Shown: positions 54,337 to 61,845 of the stretch, piece by piece
How positions within the stretch are numbered: position 1 is the first letter of the stretch
Layout of the letters: the number at the start of each line of letters is the position of its first letter
NCBI RefSeq assembly: GCF_023716925.1
Contig: NZ_JAMQQG010000044.1
Coordinates: 1 to 64,000, forward strand
DNA: 64,000 bases
From: Frankia sp. R82
Lineage (GTDB): Bacteria; Actinomycetota; Actinomycetes; Frankiales; Frankiaceae
Direction: 5' to 3'
The notes under the pieces: generated by a model
Told to the model about the DNA's origin: nothing
Seen by the model: the letters and a program-made list of their open reading frames with translations, nothing else
Database searches by the model: none
Translations under genes and position numbers: made by a program

Positions 54337-55251
54337 GTGCCTGTCACGGGTTACGAGCTCACCCACCTGCAGATGCTCGAGGCCGAGGCGATCCACATCT
54401 TTCGTGAGGTCGCGGCCGAGTTCGAGCGTCCCGCGCTGCTGTTCAGCGGCGGCAAGGATTCGATCGTCATGCTGCGGGTGGCGGAAAAGGCCTTCTGGCC
54501 GGCGAAACTGCCGTTCCCGCTGCTGCACATCGACACCGGGCACAACTTCGACGAGGTGCTCGCGTTTCGTGACCACCGTGCCGAGGAGCTCGGCGCCCGG
54601 CTGATCGTCGCGTCGGTGCAGGCGGCGATCGACGCGGGCGTGTTGACCGAGGACACCCGCCCCGGCGCGTCCCGCAACCAGCTGCAGACCCCGGTGCTGC
54701 TCGACGCGATCGCGGACAACCGCTTCGACGCCGTCTTCGGTGGCGCCCGGCGCGACGAGGAGAAGGCCCGGGCCAAGGAGCGGGTGTACTCCTTCCGGGA
54801 CGAGTTCGGCCAGTGGGACCCGAAGAACCAGCGGCCGGAACTGTGGTCGCTGTACAACGGCCGGCACCGACCCGGCGAGCACATCCGGGTGTTCCCGCTG
54901 TCGAACTGGACTGAGCTTGACATCTGGCGTTACATCGCCCAGGAGCAACTCGAGATCCCCTCGATCTACTACGCCCACCGGCGTGACGTCGTCGAGCGTG
55001 ACGGCATGCTGCTCGCCGTCACGCCGCTGACCCCGCCCCGGGCGGGGGAGACCGCCGTGCCCCGGCACATCCGGTACCGGACGGTGGGTGACATCACCTG
55101 CACCGGCGCGGTCGAGTCGATGGCGGCCACCGCCGAGGAGGTCATCGTCGAGGTCGCGGCGACCAGGATCACCGAACGTGGTGCCACCCGGGCGGACGAC
55201 CGGGTCAGCGAGGCCGCCATGGAGGACCGTAAGCGGGAGGGGTACTTCTGA
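54337..55251 (+). CDS. cysD: Sulfate adenylyltransferase small subunit
   Basis: PAPS-reductase-like PP-loop subunit that adenylates sulfate with CysN. 304 residues, normal length. Signatures: HLQMLEAEAIHIFREVAAEF, PALLFSGGKDSIVMLRVA (PP-loop), HIDTGHNFDEVLAFRD, FGGARRDEEKARAKERVYSF, SNWTELDIWRYIAQE and AATAEEVIVEVAATRI. GTG 54337 has GAGGGG 7 nt upstream. Its TGA overlaps cysN's ATG (TGATG). Confidence 0.96.
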   Translation: MPVTGYELTHLQMLEAEAIHIFREVAAEFERPALLFSGGKDSIVMLRVAEKAFWPAKLPFPLLHIDTGHNFDEVLAFRDHRAEELGARLIVASVQAAIDAGVLTEDTRPGASRNQLQTPVLLDAIADNRFDAVFGGARRDEEKARAKERVYSFRDEFGQWDPKNQRPELWSLYNGRHRPGEHIRVFPLSNWTELDIWRYIAQEQLEIPSIYYAHRRDVVERDGMLLAVTPLTPPRAGETAVPRHIRYRTVGDITCTGAVESMAATAEEVIVEVAATRITERGATRADDRVSEAAMEDRKREGYF

Positions 55252-56495
55252 TGGCCGAGCTGCTGCGGGTGGCGACCGCCGGATCCGTCGACGACGGCAA
55301 GTCAACGTTGATCGGCCGGTTGCTCTACGACACGAAATCGCTGTTCAGTGACCAGCTTGCGGCGGTCGAGCGGACCAGCCGGGAACGCGGCGACGGCTAT
55401 GTCGACCTCGCCCTGCTCACCGACGGCCTGCGCGCCGAGCGCGAGCAGGGCATCACCATCGACGTCGCCTACCGTTACTTCGCCACCCCCCGGCGTTCGT
55501 TCATCCTCGCGGACACCCCCGGGCACGTGCAGTACACCCGGAACATGGTCACCGGTGCCTCGACCGCGGACCTCGCCCTGCTGCTCGTCGACGCGCGCAA
55601 GGGTGTGGTCGAGCAGACCCGCCGGCACGCGTTCCTGGCCTCGCTGCTGCAGGTGCCGCATCTGGTGCTGTGCGTGAACAAGATGGACCTCGTCGACTTC
55701 GATCGGGAGATCTTCGAAAAGATCAAAGAAGAATTCCGCCACTTCGCCGCGAAGCTCGAGATCGTCGACGTCACCGCGATCCCGGTCTCGGCGCTCGGCG
55801 GTGACAACGTGGTGTCCCGCTCGCCCAGCACTCCCTGGTACGACGGAAGCTCGCTGCTGCATCACCTGGAGGAGCTGCACATCGCCTCCGACCGCAACCT
55901 CATCGACGTCCGGTTCCCCGTGCAGTGGGTGGTGCGCCCCCGCAGCGAGGAGCTGCACGACTACCGCGGCTATGCGGGCCAGGTCGCCGGCGGGGTGCTC
56001 AAGCCCGGTGACGACGTCATCGTCCTGCCCTCGGGCCTGAGCACCCGGGTGGCGGGGATCGACAGCTTCGACGGTCCGATCGCCGAGGCGTTCCCCCCGA
56101 TGTCGGTGACCATCCGGCTCGAGGACGACCTGGACGTCTCCCGCGGTGACCTGATCGCCCGGCCGAACAACCAGCCCACGGTCGGCCAGGACATCAACCT
56201 CATGGTTTCCTGGATGGTCGACGCGCCGCTGCGCCGCCGGGCCCGGATCGGCATCAAGCACACCACCCGCTCGGTGCGCGCAATGGTCACCGACATCTGC
56301 TACCGCGTCGACATCGACACCCTGCACCGGGACGAGACCGTCGAGACGCTGGCCCTCAACGACATCGGCCGAATCGTCCTGCGCACCACGTCCCCGTTGT
56401 GCTACGACCCCTACCGCCGCAACCGCACGACGGGCAGCGTGCTGCTCATCGACGAGGCCACCGGCACCACCCTCGGTGCCGGCATGATTCTCTAG
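55251..56495 (+). CDS. cysN: Sulfate adenylyltransferase large subunit (GTPase)
   Basis: EF-Tu-like GTPase driving CysD. G1 TAGSVDDGKSTLIGRLLYD, the AEREQGITIDVAYRYF switch region, G3 DTPGHVQYTRNM and G4 NKMD. 414 residues, a stand-alone CysN without the C-terminal APS kinase found in some fusions; that activity is supplied by the separate cysC fusion gene. Overlaps cysD by one base. Confidence 0.96.
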   Translation: MAELLRVATAGSVDDGKSTLIGRLLYDTKSLFSDQLAAVERTSRERGDGYVDLALLTDGLRAEREQGITIDVAYRYFATPRRSFILADTPGHVQYTRNMVTGASTADLALLLVDARKGVVEQTRRHAFLASLLQVPHLVLCVNKMDLVDFDREIFEKIKEEFRHFAAKLEIVDVTAIPVSALGGDNVVSRSPSTPWYDGSSLLHHLEELHIASDRNLIDVRFPVQWVVRPRSEELHDYRGYAGQVAGGVLKPGDDVIVLPSGLSTRVAGIDSFDGPIAEAFPPMSVTIRLEDDLDVSRGDLIARPNNQPTVGQDINLMVSWMVDAPLRRRARIGIKHTTRSVRAMVTDICYRVDIDTLHRDETVETLALNDIGRIVLRTTSPLCYDPYRRNRTTGSVLLIDEATGTTLGAGMIL

Positions 56496-56690
56496 CCGCC
56501 CCGGCCTCGGCGTTCCCCACCCAGACGTCGGCTGATTCGGGCTTCGCCTCGGGGTCGGTTCCGGTGCTCCTCTGCTCCTTCGTGGCTTCCATCGCTGCTT
56601 CGGCGCCGGCCCCGCTCGTTGACGGGCCGCTGGCTGGCGCCCGCCGGTCGGTTCCCGGTGTGCCCCGTGTTGCCGGCGGCGCGGGTGGGG

Positions 56691-56696
56691 CAGGAT
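56691..56696 (+). promoter_or_regulatory. -10-like CAGGAT, 6 nt before ligase GTG
   Basis: CAGGAT resembles the TAGGAT box of valS and has leaderless spacing to GTG 56703. Weaker because the first base is C. Confidence 0.4.
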
Positions 56697-56702
56697 CGAC
56701 AG

Positions 56703-57863
56703 GTGGACCTGCCCGTCATGCCTGCGGTGAAACCGATGCTGGCCCGTGCCGTTGAGGAGATCCCGCCCGGTCTGCACTACGAACCGAAATGGGACGGCTT
56801 CCGGGCCCTGGTGTTCCGCGACGGCGACCAGGTGGAGATCACCTCGCGGACCACGAAGTCGATGACGCGTTACTTTCCCGAACTGGTCGACGGGCTGCGG
56901 GCGGCACTGCCCCCACGCTGTGTGCTCGACGGCGAGATCGTCGTCGCCGGCCGGGACGGGCTCGACTTCGAGGCGCTGCAGCAGCGGATCCACCCGGCGG
57001 TAAGCCGCATAGCCCGCCTCGCGGCCGAGACCCCGGTGTCCTTCGTCGCCTTCGACCTGCTCGCCCTCGGCGACACCGCCCTGCTCGACCACCCCTTCGC
57101 CGACCGCCGGGCCCGCCTCGCCGCCCTGCTCGACGCGCTCGGCCTCGAGCGAACCGGCCCGATCGCGGCTGGCCCGATCGCGGCTGGCGTGGAGACAGCC
57201 GGGCATGCGGCGGCCCGCCGCGTGCACCTCACTCCGGCCACCGACGATCTTGACCTGGCCCGTCGGTGGTTCGAGCAGTTCGAGGGGGCGGGCCTCGATG
57301 GCATCATCGCCAAGGCGCCGGACTCCTCCTACGAACCCGACCGGCGCACCATGTTCAAGATCAAAAATGTGCGGACCGCGGACTGCGTCGTCGCCGGCTA
57401 TCGTCCGCACAAGTCCGGCTCCGACGCGGTCGGTTCCCTGCTGCTCGGCCTCTACCCGAATCCCGACCACCCGGACCGCGCCGCTTCGGGGCTGGCCGCT
57501 TCGGGGCTGGCCGCTGTCGGGGTGACCTCGGCGTTTCCGATGGCACGACGCCGTGAGCTGGTCACGGAGCTGGCCGATCTGGTCATCCCGATCGCCGAGC
57601 ATCCGTGGGCGCCCCAGGCGATCGGAAGCACCCGTACACCCTGGGACGCGGGGGAGAGCCGGTGGGCGGCGGGGCGCGATCCGTCGTTCGTCCCGCTGCG
57701 CCCGGTGCGGGTCGTCGAGGTGCGCTACGACCACATGGAGGGGCCGCGTTTTCGGCACACCGCCCAGTTCGTCCGGTTTCGGCCCGACCGAACCCCGACC
57801 AGCTGCACCTACGCGCAACTGAGCCGCCCGGCTCCGATCGACCTGGACCGCATCCTGCACTGA
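56703..57863 (+). CDS. ligC: ATP-dependent DNA ligase (LigC type)
   Basis: Seals nicks in DNA repair. 386 residues with the nucleotidyltransferase domain: motif I EPKWDGFRAL with adenylated K29, motif III VSFVAFDLLALGD, motif IV DGIIAKAPDSSYEP, motif V FKIKNVRTADCVVAGYR, and an OB-fold C-terminus. No polymerase or nuclease domain, so LigC rather than LigD. Two short in-frame duplications (GPIAA twice near 57155, AASGL twice near 57484) are present. GTG 56703 chosen by similarity start and the upstream CAGGAT. No Ku gene nearby. Confidence 0.92.
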   Translation: MDLPVMPAVKPMLARAVEEIPPGLHYEPKWDGFRALVFRDGDQVEITSRTTKSMTRYFPELVDGLRAALPPRCVLDGEIVVAGRDGLDFEALQQRIHPAVSRIARLAAETPVSFVAFDLLALGDTALLDHPFADRRARLAALLDALGLERTGPIAAGPIAAGVETAGHAAARRVHLTPATDDLDLARRWFEQFEGAGLDGIIAKAPDSSYEPDRRTMFKIKNVRTADCVVAGYRPHKSGSDAVGSLLLGLYPNPDHPDRAASGLAASGLAAVGVTSAFPMARRRELVTELADLVIPIAEHPWAPQAIGSTRTPWDAGESRWAAGRDPSFVPLRPVRVVEVRYDHMEGPRFRHTAQFVRFRPDRTPTSCTYAQLSRPAPIDLDRILH

Positions 57864-57901
57864 TCGTCTGACCGAGGGCCCGATTTCTCGCATAACCCGC
57901 C

Positions 57902-57916
57902 ACTACTCCGAGTAGT
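57902..57916. terminator. 15-bp palindrome between convergent genes
   Basis: ACTACTC-c-GAGTAGT, perfect 7-1-7, in the 85-bp space between ligC and the large WXG-like protein gene. Could be a terminator or an operator; no U-tract. Confidence 0.45.
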
Positions 57917-57948
57917 CGACCTTTGGGGTTGACGAACCTCCGGTGCTT

Positions 57949-60474
57949 TCAGCCGTCGGGCCGTAGGGCGCGGTCGGGTGGGAGCCGGGTGTCGCCCATG
58001 GTGGCGAGCCCGGACAGCAGGGGCAGCCGGTCGTTGTTGGCGACCATGGCCGGGGATTCCAGCCAGGCCCGGTAGGCCCCACGCTGCGCCGGTGTCATCG
58101 CCGCGGCGGCCAGGGGAACACCCGTGGCATCGAGGAAGTCCGTCCGTGGGCCGGTGATGAAACCGTCCTTGTGTGGATCACCGGTGTAGAGACGGCGCTG
58201 ACCACTGCCGTCGGTCACCGCCACGGGCCGCAGCGGGTCGCTGGCGCGCCGCGCCCACAGCAGGCGGGCACTCGCCTCGTAGGACTCGGCCCAGTCCGGT
58301 AGATCGTGGGCGGCCTCCCGCAGATCGGCCAGGACCCGCCGCGACCCGGTGGTGGAGGTGTCCCGGTACCGCTGGCGGATCAGGATCTCGATCGCGTCGA
58401 CTGTCAGCCCGACGCCCATCTTGGTCATCGTTCCCCGCGGATCGGACGGGTCGATCGAGGTCGCGACCGTGCTGAGCAGGTCCAGGATCGCGCCCTGGCG
58501 CCGCCGGTAGGCTCCGCCCGACGCCGTGTGCTCGCGGATGACGTCGTCCGCGGCGTCGACCAGCACCTGGGCGAAGAAGGTCTGGGCCCGCACCGCCTGC
58601 AGGTAGCCCAGCGCGCGGGGACTCGACGGGTAACCGCCGGCCGGCTGGTTCCAGCCCCGGGTACGGGCCGCCTGCCGCGCCTCGAGGTCGACGCCGTAGC
58701 CGGCGGCGTCGCGGGCCAGCAGTCCGGCGAGCGCACCGCCGCGCAGGCATTCCCGCAGCAACGCCCGCCAGGCTGTGACGGGAACGCCGGACAGCCCGTC
58801 GGCTGGATCCGCTCCGCCGATGCGGCCGGGCGCCACCGCGGTCACCGTCGCGTAGATCTCCTGATGGTAGGTGTGCAGTACCGGGACGAACGCGGCCCGC
58901 AGCCGCGGCGGCAGCATCGGTTGGTCAGTCGCGGCGACCGCCCGGGCGAGCCGCCCGGCGAAGTCCGCCGACCCGCGCGGATCGGCTGCCCGCACCGCCG
59001 GCTCACCAGCCGCGGCGATGATCCGCAACCAGGCGTCCAGCGTCGCCGCTGGCAGGGCGACCCGCACCGGCAGCTTCAGCGTTCCTACCAGCGCCGCTCC
59101 CACGACCATCTCGACATGGCGGGCGGCGACCCGCGCGACCAGCGTCGGCTCGATCCGAATCGCATCGAGCAACGCCACCTGGTAATCACTCGGCGACGCC
59201 GCTCCCCGCTGCCTGCCCGCACCAGCCAGTTGACGGATCCCGGAACCGCCCGACGACGCCGCCCCGGCCGCAGGCTCAGGACCGAAGGCAAGACGTGCAA
59301 GCCGGTCGAGCAGGGCGGTGTCGAACCGGCCGGCGCCGAGCAGGGGGGTGAGCAGCACCGCGTCGACCCGGTCGGTGCGACCGGAAGTGTTGAGGCGGCC
59401 CAGCCACGTGTCGTCGAGGCCGCGCTGGCGGCTGTACGCGGCGAAGGTTCGCCCCAGCAGAGTGTGAGCCTGCGCGCGGTTCACCCCTGCCTCCGCCGGC
59501 GGCCGATTGCCCAGCGGGCCGGTGCTGCGCCCGGACAGCTGGGTGAGCAGACTGGCGAGCCCCGCCGGGCCGAGGGTGTCATAGAAGCCGGCGACGAATC
59601 CGGGATCGTTCTCGTGGGTGCCCAGCAGCTGCAGTGCCTCCCGCCGGGCACTCGCGGCCCCGGTGCCGTCACCGCCATGCTCGCCACCACGATGCCCGCC
59701 ACCACGATGCCCGCCACCACTGTCACCGGGGCCATCACGGAGACTGCCGCCGGCGTCGGGCGGCGTACCGGCACCAGACGCGTCGGCTGAACCCAGCCGT
59801 CGTCCCGCCCGGGCATCGAAGCGGGCATCGCCGGCCACCCCGGCACCCCGCGACCGCCCACGCGGATCGGCGGCGGCCGAACCGGCGCCCAACGCACCGG
59901 CCAGGCCGGCGGCCAGCAACGCCGTCGTGGCACCGTCACTCGTCAGTGCCGCCGCCGCATCGCGCCCCGTGGCCCAGGCGGCCGTGTGCGGACCCGAGGT
60001 GGGCCGCTCACCGACCGTCGTGGAACCTGCGGTGTCGGTGCCGTCCCCGGGGACCGAGGACCGCACCGGGACGCCGAGCTCCCCCGGCGGGCTGGACGAG
60101 TACGTGATCTCGCTGCCCAGGGTCGGACCCGCAAGCCGGGCCAGCGCGGGTGCTACCTGCAGCGGCCTCGCCGCGGGCAGCGCCCGGGGGAGACCGACAT
60201 CGGCCTGCTCGGCCGCGCGACCGCGGCGGGTCAGCGCCGCCGCCTGGGAGTCGAACGCCGCGCCCAGCCGCAGCAGCTGATCGGCGAACCCGGCGAGCCC
60301 GGCCAGCCCCGCAACGAGGGACACCACCCGCGCCAGCGTCCGAGCCCCGGTGCGCAGCACCTCCGCGGCTGCCCCCACCGCTCCCGCGAGCCCGCGAAGC
60401 CGCGTCGGGTCAACCAGCACCCGTCCCGACGGCGGCCCCGCCGCCTGGCGGGCCGTCCCATCACGGGCCGTCAT
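57949..60474 (-). CDS. Large WXG/ESX-associated-type protein of unknown function
   Basis: 841 residues. The N-terminal 95 residues are helical and Ala-rich, like a WXG100/LXG leader (LRGLAGAVGAAAEVLRTGA). A Gly/Ala/Ser/Asp-rich linker follows (about 150-280, with repeated GGGHRGG). The C-terminal 550 residues form a helical domain with NDPGFVAGFYDTLGPAGLAS, a segment seen in actinobacterial WXG-linked proteins, and later FITGPRTDFLDATGV. No nuclease, protease or ADP-ribosyltransferase motif recognised. Its ATG overlaps the stop of the 93-residue gene upstream (ATGA). Probably secreted or surface-associated through a type VII-like route (inference); no EccC gene is in the window. Confidence 0.75.
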   Translation of the reverse strand: MTARDGTARQAAGPPSGRVLVDPTRLRGLAGAVGAAAEVLRTGARTLARVVSLVAGLAGLAGFADQLLRLGAAFDSQAAALTRRGRAAEQADVGLPRALPAARPLQVAPALARLAGPTLGSEITYSSSPPGELGVPVRSSVPGDGTDTAGSTTVGERPTSGPHTAAWATGRDAAAALTSDGATTALLAAGLAGALGAGSAAADPRGRSRGAGVAGDARFDARAGRRLGSADASGAGTPPDAGGSLRDGPGDSGGGHRGGGHRGGEHGGDGTGAASARREALQLLGTHENDPGFVAGFYDTLGPAGLASLLTQLSGRSTGPLGNRPPAEAGVNRAQAHTLLGRTFAAYSRQRGLDDTWLGRLNTSGRTDRVDAVLLTPLLGAGRFDTALLDRLARLAFGPEPAAGAASSGGSGIRQLAGAGRQRGAASPSDYQVALLDAIRIEPTLVARVAARHVEMVVGAALVGTLKLPVRVALPAATLDAWLRIIAAAGEPAVRAADPRGSADFAGRLARAVAATDQPMLPPRLRAAFVPVLHTYHQEIYATVTAVAPGRIGGADPADGLSGVPVTAWRALLRECLRGGALAGLLARDAAGYGVDLEARQAARTRGWNQPAGGYPSSPRALGYLQAVRAQTFFAQVLVDAADDVIREHTASGGAYRRRQGAILDLLSTVATSIDPSDPRGTMTKMGVGLTVDAIEILIRQRYRDTSTTGSRRVLADLREAAHDLPDWAESYEASARLLWARRASDPLRPVAVTDGSGQRRLYTGDPHKDGFITGPRTDFLDATGVPLAAAAMTPAQRGAYRAWLESPAMVANNDRLPLLSGLATMGDTRLPPDRALRPDG

Positions 60475-60752
60475 ATCGCCGTACCCGGCGCCCGGACGGC
60501 CTGCGGGGGCTGGGGCGGGCGGGACGACAACCCGGCCTGTTCACACAGCCGCACGCAGCTGTCCAGCACCGTCGCCGCCTGCGCCGCCAACCGGCGAAGC
60601 TGCTCGGCGGCCTGTTCCGCCGCGGCACTCTCCCAGGCCGCGGCACCTGCCGCGCTGACCCGTTCGAGGGCCTGTTCCACCTCGGCCTGTACCCGCCGGG
60701 CCACGAGCAGGGCATCTGCCGTGGCCACTGGGGCCGGATCGACATCCGTCAT
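60471..60752 (-). CDS. WXG100-like small helical protein
   Basis: 93 residues, two Ala-rich amphipathic helices separated by AAAWESAAAEQ, with W40-E41-S42 at the WxG turn position. Co-translated (ATGA) with the large protein, which also begins with a WXG-like helix pair. Such pairs commonly form secretion or chaperone complexes. The glycine of WxG is replaced by serine, so membership is tentative. Confidence 0.65.
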   Translation of the reverse strand: MTDVDPAPVATADALLVARRVQAEVEQALERVSAAGAAAWESAAAEQAAEQLRRLAAQAATVLDSCVRLCEQAGLSSRPPQPPQAVRAPGTAI

Positions 60753-60920
60753 CGCACACCACCGTCAGGATCAGGGTCGGGGTGCGGTGACCGTAACAAC
60801 CCCGACCCCGGCTGCGCCGGCCGCGGACCGGCCCTGTGGACGAACTCCGCGGGAGCCTGCCCCTGTGGATGACCGGCGCCGGTCCGGCAGCATCCGTGGT
60901 AGTCGTGCGGGTGCCGAGAA

Positions 60921-61655
60921 TCAGGCGCGCTGGTAGCGCAGGAACAGACTGCCGTCCTCGGTCAGTACCTGGATCAGCCGAAGCCGGGCCGGTTCCGGCC
61001 AGCCGTCCCCCATCGTGATGGTTTTGCGGTCCGGGCCGGCGAGCAGGGGCGCGACGGTCAGACACAGCTCGTCGAGCAGGCCGGCTCCGGCGAGCTGGGC
61101 GTGCAGCGTCGGACCGCCCTCGAGGAGGACTCGGGTCAGGCCCCGCTCGGCCAGCGCGGCCAGGGCGGCAGCCGGCTCAACCGTGTTGTCTCCACACAGG
61201 ACGACCTCGGCCACCTGCGCCAGGGCCGCGCGCCGGTCGGCGGGAGCGGCAGCGCACGTCAGGACGACAGGACGCACCTCGGCGTCGAACAGCCGGGCAG
61301 CCGGGTCCAGCGTCGCCGACGCGGTGACGACGGCCACCGGCGGGACGGCCGCGAGTCCCGCGGCGACCCGAAGCTCTCGACGCTGCGGCGGGACGATCAC
61401 CGGACCGTAGTTCTCGTGGCGCACCGTGCCGGCCCCGACCAGCACCACGTCACACAGCCAGCGCAAGGTCCGGAACACCTGCCGGTCGCCGTCGCCACCC
61501 AGCGGCCCGGACCGGCCGCCCACCTCGGCCCCGCCGTCCGCGGAGCTGACGAAGTTCGAGCGCACATAGCTGCGCCCGGCCGCCTGCTCCGGGTAGGCGT
61601 ATGCCTGGTCGAGGTCGACCTCGGCGGATTCGTTCTGAGGCAACAGGTATCGCAC
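60921..61655 (-). CDS. RibD C-terminal-domain reductase (pyrimidine reductase family)
   Basis: 244 residues, NAD(P)H-dependent reductase of the RibD/DHFR-like fold; the deaminase domain is absent. Motifs: YVRSNFVSSADGGAEVGGRS, VVLVGAGTVRHENYGPV and VLLEGGPTLHAQLAGAGLLD. Mycobacterial Rv2671, encoded near the hemQ region, is the likely counterpart. It may act in riboflavin synthesis or on a flavin/folate-like substrate. GTG 61655 lies 7 nt after TACAGT (leaderless). Confidence 0.9.
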   Translation of the reverse strand: MRYLLPQNESAEVDLDQAYAYPEQAAGRSYVRSNFVSSADGGAEVGGRSGPLGGDGDRQVFRTLRWLCDVVLVGAGTVRHENYGPVIVPPQRRELRVAAGLAAVPPVAVVTASATLDPAARLFDAEVRPVVLTCAAAPADRRAALAQVAEVVLCGDNTVEPAAALAALAERGLTRVLLEGGPTLHAQLAGAGLLDELCLTVAPLLAGPDRKTITMGDGWPEPARLRLIQVLTEDGSLFLRYQRA

Positions 61656-61662
61656 CGCGCCG

Positions 61663-61668
61663 ACTGTA
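61663..61668 (-). promoter_or_regulatory. -10 box TACAGT, 7 nt before RibD-like GTG (leaderless)
   Basis: Minus-strand TACAGT with 7 nt to GTG 61655; divergent from the micropeptide start at 61733. Confidence 0.55.
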
Positions 61669-61732
61669 TCCGCCGGCGGCGGTCCGCCACCTGTCTGTCG
61701 CCGTGGCGGTGGGGCCCTGCGACGATGCAGGC

Positions 61733-61834
61733 ATGGGAACCTACGTCGTCCTGCTTGTCATGGTGCTGCTGGTGGGGCTGGCCGTGCTGGGTGGGCTCTA
61801 TGCCTATCTCATGCGCGACCGCACCCGTCGCTGA
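61733..61834 (+). CDS. 33-residue single-TM micropeptide
   Basis: MGTYVVLLVMVLLVGLAVLG, then GLYAYLMRD and a final TRR: one TM helix with a positive C-terminal end. ATG 61733 lies 6 nt after GACGAT, the leaderless spacing seen for neighbouring genes. The frame is open upstream but unsupported. Divergent from the RibD-like gene and 11 nt from the convergent treZ stop. Hydrophobic one-helix proteins of this size are often regulators of membrane complexes; function unknown. Confidence 0.6.
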   Translation: MGTYVVLLVMVLLVGLAVLGGLYAYLMRDRTRR

Positions 61835-61845
61835 ACCCCCGCCGT

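Noticed and set aside
57949-60752. Toxin-immunity module
   Set aside because: No recognisable toxin domain and no small gene downstream that could be an immunity protein; kept as WXG-like pair only.
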